Origin: Prinsepia uniflora
Taxonomy: Eukaryota > Streptophyta > Magnoliopsida > Rosales > Rosaceae
Assembly (NCBI GenBank): GCA_032719365.1
Contig: CM064861.1
Location: 83,324,863 to 83,388,862, forward strand
Direction of reading: 5' to 3'
Length of the DNA: 64,000 nucleotides
This document shows, one piece after another, positions 35,699 to 46,416 of the stretch. The notes under the pieces are model-generated. The model did not search any database. It saw only the letters and a list, made by a program, of their open reading frames with translations, and was not told the origin of the DNA. The position numbers and the translations under genes are program-made. Every line of letters begins with the position of its first letter. The stretch's first letter is position 1.

Positions 35699-37592
35699 GT
35701 CACGATTCCAATCGTAGTGATGCGTGCAACCATCCGTCCAGGACCGCCCACAATCCTGGTATGTCACTGTGAACGAATCAACCGACGCGACCACCACTAG
35801 ATCATGGTGCACTCATCACCAATCGATATCCTGAACCGTAAGCACTCCGAAGTCGAGCCTCTAGTGGCTGCTCTACAATGGTTCGTGCATCGTGACCTTT
35901 CCGGAAGGAACACATCCCAGTCGGGAGGCGAGCGTCGTGTCGTCCGTCGTCGTGCACATAGCACTCGCCTCGACCACGACTCAGATCCGTAGGTCATCAA
36001 TAGGGACACATGCCTGAGACAAAACCAAATGGGTCTCATGCCCGAGTTTATCCTTTTTAAATCCAAAATCATTTCATTTAAACCATCGTAGAAAGCATAG
36101 TACGTATAAGCACCGTATAAGCACCGTATAAGGCTGAAACCTCGAAATACTTGCAAATACGTGAACACACACAAATGCACTCATGGCATCACAAAACATG
36201 TTCATAAAAGCATATAAAATATTTATGCATGCATCAATTTAGAAAACCAAAGTCCACTCACAAACCGTCCGAGCTACCATCTCGATGCGCGTGCCATACG
36301 GCTCTCCTGGGCCAAACACCGTCACCGGGACCTCCAAACCTGTCCAAATCGTAATAGAAGGTTACTAACTACTTAAATAACCCCTCACTCAAGCCTCGTA
36401 ATTTTCCAGAATTTTTAACTATTTTTAAACTCGATCCTAAACTTTCGGACACCCCGAAACCTATTGAAACGATCGAAACGAAATCAGTCCCAAAATATTC
36501 GTTACATCGTATAGATGATTTCACATGTTGGAAGCTTCCCCAAAAGAGGCCTCACGCGCCCCCCGCACGGCCTGAAGTTCCTAGGCGTGAAACCCACGCG
36601 CTAGGAACAGTGCGTCTTCAACCTGGGTCAAACCGGTGCAAACCGATCGGTCCGGTTCAGCACTGTACAACCGGTCTAACTGGATCGGCGTAACCGGTCT
36701 AACTGGATCGGCGTGATCGGTCCAGGGCTATTCCCTCTTCATTTTTCGTCCAATTCAATCCAATCCAATCCTAATCTTCCTATTTTAAGATTTCCTATCT
36801 ATTCCCATAATTAGAATCAAGAAAAACCATGAAAACCGTTGTGGTTCAATTCTTCCCTCACGACCCCTGTTTTTCCCGGCCACCCCTAGGGCTAAAAAAC
36901 CACCTTCCACCACCATAAACCATCCCTAAACTCTCCTACAACCCCATTAAACATCACCCTAACACCCAAAGCCATCCATAACATCCTAAACAAAAAATTC
37001 AAATTAAAACAATCAAAATGGGGCTGTCGGGTTACCTAGGCTCTGGGCCATCGCCGCCGTCCATGGCGGCCCTTGTCATCACCAGCCATCACAAACTCAT
37101 CCTCTTTCCTCTCCTGGCCTTTCACAGAATCCAAAGGGAAGGGATATGGATTTGGGCTCAAGGGGTGAGAACGGGTTTGGTTTACACGAACAAGCAAGGG
37201 GGAATGCATGTATGCAATCTCAATAGGCCTTATCACTCATCCATTGGGCCAATTCAAAATATCTGGGGCCCACTTAATGCCAAAAGGCATTCGTCTCGTA
37301 ACACGTGTAATAGTGCGTTCGAACTTCCATGATCCCTAACTTCTCTGTCGAACGTCCGATTTCAACGTGCCTCCTGTTTACGGACTCGTATTGACCCGAT
37401 CTATGTAACGATCTTTGGGCCTCAGCCATCAGACCTCTCGGGTCAAAAGTCAACCTTTCTCCCTCGTTTAGGGGTAAAATCGTAATTTCACCATGAACGT
37501 CCGTTAATCCTTGGCTAATCCCCAATTAGCCCCACTAATCTATAATTAGTCTTAATTAATCCTTTACATTTGGAACGGGTCGTTACAGATCT

Positions 37593-38374
37593 ACTTCGCT
37601 TATTTTGACTTGTTTTTCCTTTAGGAACCTTAAAACCTAGAGGGGACTCAAAGGGTGGTGTAGATTGGTAGGGTGATAAAGGTTGGAAGGATGATTGATA
37701 TTGACTTGGTGCTATAAATGTCTCATTGGCAGCATCATATGTAAAGTCTTCCATCCCAAAATTTAGGTTTTCCTCGTCCCTAAAAGTTGTTGCATCGGTA
37801 TCATCGACACCTAATGCAAGTGAGCCATTCCCAGTAGTAGTTGCACCCCCAAACAAAATTTTTAAATCATCATAATTAGCAACACTTTCTGTTTGAAGGT
37901 TCTTGTGACTTGGGTGGGACTAGCAAAGGAAAAAAAAATTGATGACTGTTAATATATTCTAAATAAAATATTAGAGCAATCTAGTAAGTGACATAGCATA
38001 TAATATTAAGCTCACCTTCAAGTAATTTTCTCATACTTCATCACTAGCCGTGAACTTCTTTGCAATTGGGTCCTACCCAAATCCAGAGTTGTTACGCATA
38101 AGAGTAGTCATTTTTTCAAACTGCTTCTTATACCATCTCATTCGGCTCACATAATTGTTATATGTTTTAGGAGACACGGTTTTCTCATTTAGGTGAGGAA
38201 GTACTCTTTTTTCTATTGTTTGCTTACTTATTGGCCCATTAGTATCGCGCCATCCTCGACCGATACCATCAACGAATAGGTCTAATAAGTAATTGCTTTC
38301 TTCCTTAGTTCAAAGTTCATAATTATCTGAACTTTTGCCTTTTCCTTTGTCCTTTCCTTGTTGTGAATCCTTCA
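37593..38374 (-). pseudogene. Myb/SANT-like Harbinger protein, N-terminal part
   Basis: Exon 1 runs from an ATG at 38374 to 38016 (donor GTGAGC) and exon 2 from 37919 to the LTR insertion at 37593. Exon 1 has a lysine-rich start (MKDSQQGKDKGKGKSSD), then a Myb/SANT-like domain with TKEESNYLLDLFVDGIGRGW, KRVLPHLNEK, YNNYVSRMRWYKKQFEK and NNSGFG. Exon 2 has KNLQTESVANYDDLK and a glycine/threonine-rich then basic linker. Three stops lie in exon 1, at 38310-38312, 38073-38075 and 38031-38033, each where the family has tryptophan. The C-terminal part continues at 23298. Such proteins bind DNA and partner Harbinger transposases; this copy is dead. Confidence 0.75.
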
Positions 38375-39812
38375 TTTTACTACATGATACATGTAAGAGA
38401 AACTTCTTTTACTATTATATCATATATCACACATAATTTTCACAATTTTACCTCAAACAACAATGATAGCATATATGAGAACAAGCATGTACTCTTTAAT
38501 ATTGTCCCTTGAAAATCACCATCCATTTTCTAAACCAACTGCATACTCATAAGCAATTCATTAATTTAGTACTTGCATTGACAGAATAGTTCCAAAGTGT
38601 AACTGATGGATCGCAAAGTTAGAACATACTTACAAGTAGAAGACTTCAACAAAAATGTTAACTTACAACATATTAGGCTCAGCCTAAAAATTATCTAACA
38701 AAAAGGATCACATTGTATTTGCCACATAGAGCAAGCAAAGTTCAAAACTTCACCAAGAAAAACTCAAATTTAAATATGATCCTTACCAAATTTAAATATG
38801 ATCCTTACCATATGATTCAAAAGTTAGAGTTTAGGGAAGACATTAAATATGTAATTCTATCCTTAGTTGATCCTTTCCATCGAATATTATATTATTATGG
38901 AAAACTTCCGAGTATTATATAATAGTATAAAAAAAAACAATGGCGGACAAATAATAGTATACTTGCTCTTGTTTTGCAGACATACATGTACAATTAATCA
39001 ATTATATACATATTTGATTATGAATATTTCAGAAATTTAATACTTGGTAGGTGGCGTTGAGGGTTCTGAAGGCGTTGATGAGAGTTCTTAGGGTTATGAG
39101 CAATAGCTTCTCATATATATACTTATGGGTGTTGTGGTGAGCACTGAAGGAAAAAATTCTGGAGGAGAAAACCCAAAAAGAAGAAAGTCTTCTCGGGAGA
39201 CGAAATCAGAAATTTTTGTTGAAAATAGTATTAACTAAGACAAGTAGTAGACCAAGTGTAACCAAGTCTCGATCGAAGCAGTGCACAAACTTGAGAAAAG
39301 CACAGGCTCCCAATAAATCATGCGCTCACCACGACTTGGAAGGCACGGTGAGTATTAAAAAAAAACCAAAAAGAAAGCACAGAGGAGCTACCTGGTTCTT
39401 CACACAACAAGAAGAGAGAGGAAGATGTCGCCGTTCGAAGATGGGTTGCGCGCTACAAAACCTTGCTCACTTCTCAAGTATGTTCATCTTTTCCCAAAAC
39501 AAGCCAACGTGAGAATTAGATGTAATAGGGTGTGATTTTTTATGGGGTTTGATTTTTATATTAATCACTGAAAAGTCTCACAAAATACATTATTTAATGA
39601 AATACCTCAAAATTGGTAATTTTTTTAATATCACCGTATTTTTTCTAATCTTTTGAAAGTTCTAATTGAATACCACCTGACTTACATTGATGATTTTAAA
39701 ATCCTAATTGAATACAATCAGATTTTTATTGATTACTTAAAAATCATAATTGAATACCACTAGACTTTTATGCCTCAAAAAATCTATTAAATCCTAATTG
39801 AATACACCCCCC
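38375..39812. other. Right part of the Harbinger element, non-coding
   Basis: AT-rich sequence between the SANT gene start and the right terminal repeat. A short lysine/arginine-rich open frame on the plus strand (39216-39512) has no recognisable domain. The last 200 bases carry the sub-terminal GTATTCAATTA repeats. Confidence 0.5.
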
Positions 39813-39815
39813 TAA

Positions 39816-40203
39816 GCCTGCTAAGCACGTGGACGGGACAAAAGAGTGAGAGGTGGGAGCCATGTCAGTCGATGATCCTCTAGGTTCTACTGTCAATCCA
39901 GGTGCTGGTTCTCAACAACGATCCCTTCTTTAACGAGCTGCGATTTGAGACGTTCAACCGAGCCTCCCATAAGGCGAGCTCCTGACATGCTGCGAGGGCG
40001 CATTTTTTCCGTCCTATAAAACTACGCACTGTTTGGTCTGGAGACTGCCGAGGAAATTCAAGGAATTTATAGCCTATCATTTTCGCAAGAAAGCTAGTGG
40101 GATACCGAGAGCAGAACGACCCTTTAATTTCAAGGATGCAGAGGACACCAGCAGCGAGAAGGCGGTTACAAAGATTGGGAAGACATCTGATATTGTTAAT
40201 TAG
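39816..40203 (+). pseudogene. E2 ubiquitin-conjugating enzyme fragment, C-terminal side
   Basis: Directly after the Harbinger TAA duplication the frame reads LLSTWTGQKSERWEP, then VLLSIQVLVLNNDPFFNE and FETFNRASHKASS, and after a frame change WRLPRKFKEFIAYHFRKKA. These are the conserved C-terminal blocks of large plant E2 enzymes (LLNTWxGxxxExW, VLVSIQxLVLNxxPxFNE, RPPKxFExxVxxHFRxRA). The first block follows KVCL at 22752 when the Harbinger is disregarded. Stops within the reading (one TAG after MIL, one TGA after KASS) show decay. The final stop is a TAG at 40201. Confidence 0.75.
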
Positions 40204-40208
40204 GGGAG

Positions 40209-40375
40209 CTTTGGAGGCTGCCGAGGAATTTCAAGGAATTTACAACCTGTCACTTTTGCAAGAGAGCTAGTGTGATACCGATAGCAGAATGTCCCTTTAA
40301 TTTCGAGGATGCAGAGGACACCGGCAACGAGAAGGTGGTTACAAAGGTTGGGAAGAAATTCGACATTGATAATTT
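40209..40375 (+). repeat. Tandem second copy of the E2 C-terminal block
   Basis: 170-bp unit repeated: 40038-40205 and 40209-40375. The second copy again codes for a RLPRNFKEF...CHFCKRA version and an EDAEDTGNEKVVTKVGKK tail. Identity by eye is about 85%, so the duplication is not recent. Confidence 0.65.
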
Positions 40376-40439
40376 TTTTTTTGGGAGGGGGGTGGGGTGA
40401 AGTGAGCCTGAGAATTCGATTTTGGGGGAAATGGGGTTG

Positions 40440-40711
40440 GGAATTCGATTTGGGTTTTAGGGTTTCAGGTGGGTGGGTGTGTATGTATTAATTGATTTTT
40501 TCGGAATTCTAAAAAAGCCCCTTTAATTTTTGCCACATCAATCGCTAATTGGACAAATTTCTTGGCACGTGACATTTTAACGGCCAAATGGATGAAATTT
40601 TTTGACAAAGGTAGTTACATGTTAGTGATCATAGTTGGGGTACTTATTTGAAATTTTTGATAGTTTGAATATGATGATCCCTATAATCTGGGGGCTTATA
40701 AGTAGTTTTTC
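40440..40711 (-). repeat. Right long terminal inverted repeat of the Pack-MULE
   Basis: Inverse of 15474-15795 (see there). It ends GGGGGCTTATAAGTAGTTTTT before an AT microsatellite that obscures the target duplication. Confidence 0.7.
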
Positions 40712-41399
40712 CTAATATATATATATATATATATATACATGGAGATGAGATATGTATTGAGTATCAATATGAGTCATTACGAGTATCAAATCAAAACCTG
40801 AGATCTCCCAGTATGGAAATAAATCCGTTAAAATCATTGATCAATTCACTCCAACCCATTATTTATTTAACGATTTGATTTTTTGGAAAAGTCAAATAGT
40901 TTGAGAATCCAAACCGCTCTATTAATAACAATATAATTTTGAACTTTCATTTTAAAAATTCGTTAAATCGAAATCGGACCTTTAAGGAAGATATTAATTT
41001 TATTAATTTTTAAATATACCATATACTCTTACATACATGATGTTAGAACATAATTCTACTGAAAACAAATTCAAATACAATTAGGACCTATTTGGTTTGC
41101 TCAAATATCACCTTGGAATAGGAATTCAATTCACATGTCATCGAGTTGTGATGTTTGACGAACCCTGGAAATAAAAAGGAGGGTCAAATTGGCTGGAATT
41201 AATTCAACCTAACAGGTGAAATTAGATTATGGTCGTATTTCTATTCTATACAACTTATGGAATGCAAAATTACACTAACTATGATTTATTATTTCAATTA
41301 AAATTACCACTTTTTCAAAATTTTGTACGATCACAAACTCAAAACTAAACCATTAAACTAAAATGCTTTCTTGTCAAACCCTCCACACCTCTTTTCTTC
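40712..41399. other. AT-rich spacer
   Basis: An AT microsatellite (about 40715-40737), then AT-rich sequence with no gene or repeat I can identify. Confidence 0.55.
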
Positions 41400-41407
41400 C
41401 TTGTAAC

Positions 41408-42276
41408 TAAGGATTGAAACATCGATATCGACGGATATATCGTTAGTCAAATTTACGGATATCTCGCTCCAAATATCGATATCGATATCGTTTACGGTCA
41501 ACAAAAATGACGGAAATTCGGTCTAAAAGTTGGAAATTTGGAATGAAACTTTGGAAAAAATTGAAGTACCCAATGATAGTTATATAGGACTAATAAAAAC
41601 TATAAATTGTCTTTATTATAATAAATATACGATGAATAATATGACACAATAGGGTTCTGCCGATGACTAATAATATAAAATTTTAAACATAAACATAAAT
41701 TGAAGTGAATTACTATAATTGAATGTTAATATAATTAAAAACATAACAATAAGCATAAAAATATTTCAGTGGAAGAAAAATTATAAAATGAGTAAATATA
41801 TTTAAAATTGGAAAAAAAAGGATGAAAAAATAGAGTCAATCTTTGTTTAAAAATTGGAAAGAATTGATATATTTAAAATTGGAAAAAAATTGACAAATAT
41901 AGTTGCAAATTTATTTACTTAGCTAGGCAAGTCAACTCAGCTAGGCAAACCCAATTGAAAACATAAGCAACCAAATAATATATAAAGTATACATATAGAC
42001 ACATGTAACAGTCATCTTCAACTTCGCGCGGGTCTGTGATTCAGGTTTTTTGATCCGCGCGACATGACCCGACTGGAACTCGATGGTTTTACGTCCGATT
42101 TTCATGAAATTTGGCCCTATCTCGATCGTTTTAATGAAATAAGGAGATCGATGGGCTTAAAATAAGGAAAAATGTTGATATTTCGCTCAATTTTTCCCCC
42201 CTCTTACGGGCCGCCGGCCAAATTTACCGATATATTAATCGATATATCGGTGATATTGTTGATATTTTCATCAATG
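41408..42276. mobile_element. Non-autonomous hAT element, CGATATCG family, copy 2
   Basis: Bounded by CTTGTAAC (41400-41407 and 42277-42284), an exact 8-bp duplication. The left end TAAGGATTGAAACATCGA and right end TGATATTTTCATCAATG-type match copies 1 and 3. It is shorter than copy 1 (869 bp) mainly through loss of the AT/GAAAAAG-rich middle. Confidence 0.85.
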
Positions 42277-42654
42277 CTTGTAACTAAGCCTGTCCAAGGC
42301 TTACAGTGGCATTATCTCATACATGGATGCCATGGACTTTTTTGGACTAATTCAATTTGCTGCTAATCACAGACTTGAAAATTTTATATCATTAAAAGCT
42401 TCTTCTTCTCATCATCATTTCAAAAAATACATTTTGAGGGAAAGCATATGTTTTAATCGTCTTTTCGAGCTAGGAAGAGTTCTTGTTCAAGCTTAAAACT
42501 ATGCACTAAAAAAAAATTGTTATGTTTAAACCATTCGTAACGGTCCAATCCAAACCAAACAAAACCGTAATCAATATCATTCAAAATGCATCGTGTCCAC
42601 CTCTATCTACCACTAGAAAATGGAGACAACTACAATTATACCGAGTATTAATGA

Positions 42655-42845
42655 CACACAAGTCACCTTTTGTGTGTGAAAACCAAGGTATCCCTCGCAC
42701 GTTGGTGAGGACTAACCCTCGAGCCGCGTAGGACCCTGATACATGGGGAAATCTCCCTAATATTGGTTACTCAATTCACAAGGCTCGAACTCGTGATTTT
42801 GATTAAGGGGAATAAGGTCATTTCCACTTGAACCACCAACCATTG
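42655..42845 (-). mobile_element. tRNA-derived SINE-like copy
   Basis: On the minus strand an A-box-like GTGGTTCAAGTGG (complement of 42826-42838) is followed about 35 bases later by a B-box GAGTTCGAGCC (complement of 42782-42792), then a body with CGCGGCTCGAGGGTTAGTCC and a terminal ACACACAAAAGGTGAC stretch. This is the layout of plant tRNA-derived SINEs with a pol III promoter. No poly-A tail and no clear target duplication were found, so the ends are approximate. Confidence 0.45.
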
Positions 42846-43371
42846 GTCAAGTCGCCTTTTAAATGTATACATTTTTGTAATAACTAGAGAAAAATGATTA
42901 TTTAGTACTACATTTTAGTGTTATTCTACTCCACAAATTATAAGGGAAATAATGAATTTAACTTTCATAAAGAGTAAGGTCTAACCAAACCAAATAGTTA
43001 TTTTATTTTATTTTTTTACTTTTAAGTAGCCAAATTGAACAGTGGCTTCACCCAACGGCTCTAGTTAAAATCAAATCAAATATATTTGTCATGTAGTAAA
43101 TTTGGGTGGGATTTTGGAGTGAAACTGATCAAATCAAACCAGACTAACGCTTGGCTAAATACATCTACATACCGACACTGGCCAGCCAATTGACATTTCC
43201 AAACGCTTAAATGGGCCTGGATTATCATGGTAAACGGGCTTAGGGGACAAAATATGTCATCTCAATCCATTTGTTTTTAAAAAATTTATAATAAAAAAAA
43301 ATATAACAAGAAGAACCTCATAAGGCAACCTAACACTAAAGAAACTCTGCAATATTGTGGATGCTAGAACT

Positions 43372-44104
43372 AACTTTGGGCATGGTTCGGTATGCAGGTG
43401 CTACCGGAACCTTACCAAATAATTTCAACCGGTTCGGTACAGTACAATATTTCTAAATATAAAATTGATACCGTACCGTACCATACCAATTATGATCGGT
43501 ACGGTTTTGGTACAGTTTTGGTTTTGAAGCCAAATTCATAATTTCATTTATTTATTACTTGATTCAATGTCTAAAAGTAACATTTTGATACAATTGAGAA
43601 ATTAGGACTCTTGTTGGGTAACAAAGATTGCTCAAAATGCATTGAAAACTCATAACCCAATCAATCTCAATACATCAACTAAAATTAACAACATTAACTA
43701 AAAAACCCTAACAAAAAATTAAATCCATCAACTAAAAAATTCTTAAAATACAATTGAATATGTCAACTAAATTAATATACAATTTAATCTATCAATTAAA
43801 TTAATATACAATTAAATCCATCATTAGCTATTAGATTATTAGGGGTTTTTTTATTGTTGAATTTAATTTAATTTTTAATTAATTAAAAAATTAAAACCGG
43901 TTTGGTTTCGGTATGAGACGGTATTCCGTAACATCGAAACCGATCCCGTACTGATTTAAACCGATCATGTACCGATTTAAATCGGTACGGTATTGGTACG
44001 ATACCGATCATCTTTTCAGTTTTACTATTCAGTTTTTTTTTTTGATTTGGTATGATACGGGAAGACATGGTTTCGATATTTTGGGACAATATGCCCACTC
44101 CTAG
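43372..44104. mobile_element. Non-autonomous hAT-type element with GGTTCGGTA sub-terminals
   Basis: Bounded by an exact 8-bp duplication CTAGAACT (43364-43371 and 44105-44112). The ends AACTTTGGGCATGG and, from the right, CTAGGAGTGGGCAT share the GGGCAT core. Both flanks are built from CCGGTTCGGTACGG-like and ACCGATTTAAATCGGT-like words around an AT-rich centre. There is no coding sequence. Confidence 0.7.
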
Positions 44105-44128
44105 CTAGAACTATCATGACACGGCTTT

Positions 44129-44500
44129 ATTTCTGGGAACTCAAGCGCAACTTTCCAGTGGGTCACTCATTCTGAGATTACTTCAACCTAATGTCACTTA
44201 ACTTCATAGTTCCAAAGGAATCCATAGCTAGTAAGCTTCTAAAAAGTCTCGTGCTAGGAAGACATCATACACACATATAAGGTACTTCACATTTCCCTCC
44301 CCCGAGTGATGTGGGATTGCTCACCAGTTTTGCTTCTTAAGCTCACAGGTCTTGCTCACCGTCCTTACTTCCCAAGCTTACGGGTCTTGCTCACCGTTCT
44401 TGCTTCCAAGCTCACGGGTCTTACAATCCACCCACCTTAGGGCCCAACGTTCTCGCTGGCACACTTACAATCGGGATCTAGTTCTGATACCATTATGTCC
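44129..44500 (-). mobile_element. TRIM-like fragment
   Basis: It shares with 17657-18427 the ordered words GGAACTCAAGCGCAACTTTCCA, GTTCCAAAGGAATCC, GTGATGTGGGATTGCTCACC, TCTCGCTGGCACACTTAC and GTTCTGATACCATTATG. On the minus strand, TGGTATCAGAAC is a one-base variant of the initiator-Met primer site. A GCTCACGGGTCTTGCTCACC unit is repeated three times near 44320-44420. Confidence 0.5.
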
Positions 44501-44529
44501 CATAATGATCGTAGGGACTTCACCGACAT

Positions 44530-45800
44530 GTTAGATGGTTGATAATGGGAAGCATATTAATTTTTGGGATTTCAATTGGGCTTTTCCTTTTCCTTTTCCT
44601 TTGGCTAATCTTATTGAGTCCAGCTCTATTATTCATTAAGATTATACTTTAACGTTCGACAAATTTATTCAAGCTAATCATTGGAATATTAATGCTCTTT
44701 AAAATTTTGCTCCTTGTAGATGTGGTAAATTTTATTTGTATTATTCCTCTTCCTTCTAATAATGACTTGCATGTTGACGGATTTGTGTGAGGTCCTAAGC
44801 TAAAAGGTGAGTTTACAACTAAACTGCTTGTTCTTATCAGGAAAATGATATTGCCAAGTATCTAGAAGCTAATTGTCTCAATAAGATGTTGCCCTTTTGT
44901 ATTTCTCTTAAAAAAAATATATTTTTTGCTTGGATCCTTTTAAGGTAACGTTTGAGTACACTTGAGTCGTCATTTGCTTAATGTTCCTTCTGATTACCTT
45001 TGGTGTAATGAAAAAATTGAATCGCTCTAGTAGCTATGTATTGATTGTCATATTGTTGAGGAGACTTGAAGACATTTTCCGGATTTGGAGGGTAGCAGAC
45101 CTCATGGTTCGTTGCTTAATTGGATTAAGCCGCTTAGTGCCGTTGAAAAGCTTGATTGCTCTTCTAATCTACGTAATGCTCTTATTGTTTGTTGGCTTTT
45201 ATGGAAGGCGCAAAATAACTGTATTTTTTTCGGTAAGGAATCTAATCCATTGGGAGTTAGTTTGGCTGCTAGATCATGGATTAGATTGTATTTCATGGCT
45301 AACTAATTGTAAAATGGGAGATCTACAACTGCTTCTGATTTTATTAGTTGGAACCTCCTGACGACAACTGTACTAAACTTAATTTTGACAATACTGTTGC
45401 TTAAAATGGCAATGCAACTTCTAATTATGTGATTCGTGTTGATATGGGCTTATCTATCTATGTTGCTTCTAAGAATATTTGGATCTACATATGTTATTTT
45501 GGCGGAAGCTCATGTGTTACTTGAAGGGCTCAGTAAAGTCGTTTTTCTTAATGTTTATAATCTTCAAGTTGAGAGAGATTCCAAAATTCTTATTGGTGTT
45601 GCCAATGGTCGTATTTCTATTCCTCGGAGGCAACTTCTCCATGATTGATCGTATAAAAGATTTTGTTTAGAGATTCAACTTCATTTCTTTTAAGCATGTT
45701 TATAGCGAAACTAATTTTGTTGTTAATGCTTTAGCCAAGTTGGGTCATAATTACCAAGAAAACTTATACTTAGCTGTGTTAGCTAATTTTGTTGCTAATG
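44530..45800 (+). pseudogene. LINE 3' remnant: zinc-binding RT region and RNase H-like domain
   Basis: Broken frames on the plus strand read like the tail of a plant L1-type polyprotein: VDNGKHINFWDFNW near 44534, IVCWLLWKAQNNCIFFGKES near 45190 (the RT zinc-binding region end), then WNPPDDNCTKLNFDNTVA near 45350 and VILAEAHVLLEGLSK near 45500 with LQVERDSKILI (RNase H-like fold), and ALAKLGHN near 45730. At least three frameshifts and several stops are needed. No poly-A tail is seen; the end shows a GCTAAT hexamer repeat (45790-45825). It is a long-dead 5'-truncated copy. Confidence 0.65.
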
Positions 45801-46211
45801 CTAATGCTAATGCTAATGATTAAGACATCAATGACAATGGGTGTGGAACCCAAGTCCACAAGAAAGCAACCAGCCACAAAGCCAACTGGAATGAGTTAGC
45901 TGTAATTCAAAACTAAGCTCACAAAGAAAAAGATTATATATATACTTTTTTCTAATATCGTTGTATAAAAAAATTATAAATTATTAGCATGAAAGATGGA
46001 TACACATTTTTGTTTGGCCTTTGGATGAATACTTCGAAATAGAAAATACAAAAAATTACATCAGTTAGTTGAATTAATTTACAATCCGAAGGAGATGTCC
46101 GCCAATAAAAATTTGAAATTACAAACAAAACCGCGTATGTAATTAGCCCTTCCTCGAAGAGTACAATATATGTTTTTGTGTGTGTGAGAGAGAAAGAAAG
46201 GTTCATTAATC

Positions 46212-46377
46212 CTATACTGCAAATAACTTCCTCACCTTCCGAATTAGTCTTCGACATATTGGACATGTCTTGCTCTCCCCATAAAAAATCCTGCAACAAA
46301 TAATTTAACAATTCAGACACTGTTTGGAAGATAGAATTTCACCTATTCCAAAAAGTAAACAAAATTTGTGACATACC
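46212..46377 (-). pseudogene. RING E3 ligase remnant: C-terminal RING half
   Basis: The last exon, 46290 to 46212, codes for IFYGESKTCPICRRLIRKVR then KLFAV and a stop. The exon before it, from the transposon edge at 46416 to 46377, codes for GHSATCCVCAR, with donor AG|GTATGT and acceptor TTGCAG|GA. Together with CVIC...VPC on the other side of the LTR element (50666-50757) these form a complete C3HC4 RING set: CVIC, C and H in PCGH, CCVC and CPIC. The arrangement, with a C-terminal RING ending KVRKLF, matches APD1-type (ABERRANT POLLEN DEVELOPMENT) plant E3 ligases. Splice sites and cysteines are intact here, so decay is recent or was halted by the insertion alone. Confidence 0.7.
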
Positions 46378-46416
46378 TTCGTGCACATACACAACAAGTA
46401 GCAGAGTGTCCACAAG

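Larger units (their letters stand above)
23299..37587 (-). mobile_element. Non-autonomous long-LTR retroelement, minus strand, with nested insertions
   Basis: Flanked by GATCT on both sides (23294-23298 and 37588-37592). Read on the minus strand it has a 5' LTR (37587 to 33754), a primer site TGGTATCAGAGCAGG, a 1.45-kb non-coding internal region (33753 to 32305), a purine-rich tract AAGGAGGGGAGGT, and a 3' LTR (32304 to 23299) broken into three parts. The nested insertions are a solo LTR, an LTR fragment with part of an internal region, and a hAT element in the 5' LTR. No gag or pol is seen. The long LTRs with no coding capacity fit a LARD-type derivative. Confidence 0.78.
33754..37587 (-). 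mobile_element. 5' LTR of the minus-strand retroelement, with hAT insertion
   Basis: It starts (minus) TGTAACGACCCGTTCCAAAT at 37587 and ends GGGACGGATCCTGACA at 33754. Without the hAT insertion and its duplicated 8 bp it is about 2.76 kb. It serves as the intact reference for the two insertions in the 3' LTR. Confidence 0.75.
22756..39812. mobile_element. PIF/Harbinger-type element, interrupted
   Basis: The ends are inverted repeats GGGGGATGTATTCAATTAAG and GGGGGGTGTATTCAATTAGG, flanked by TAA (22753-22755 and 39813-39815), the 3-bp duplication of this superfamily. The right end repeats the word GTATTCAATTA about four times within 180 bp, as sub-terminal repeats. The body holds a minus-strand Myb/SANT-like gene, broken by an LTR retroelement at 23299-37587. 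No DDE transposase is seen, so it is non-autonomous. Without the LTR element it would be about 2.8 kb. It lies inside the E2 gene piece of the Pack-MULE. Confidence 0.78.
15474..40711 (+). mobile_element. Pack-MULE shell carrying E2 ubiquitin-conjugating gene pieces
   Basis: The ends at 15474-15795 and 40440-40711 are inverted copies of one another: left reads ACTACATATAAGCTCCC, right read inward ACTACTTATAAGCCCCC, and similarity continues to the CCCACCCACCTAAAACCC block. The inner DNA codes for parts of a plant E2 enzyme in order (15910-15974, 22613-22752, 39816-40203). It is interrupted only by a solo LTR and a Harbinger element, each with its own target duplication. Without these, the element would be about 1.5 kb. 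No transposase part is seen. A convincing 9-bp target duplication was not found (TTAAAAATA left, CTAATATAT right), so the exact ends are uncertain. Confidence 0.68.
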
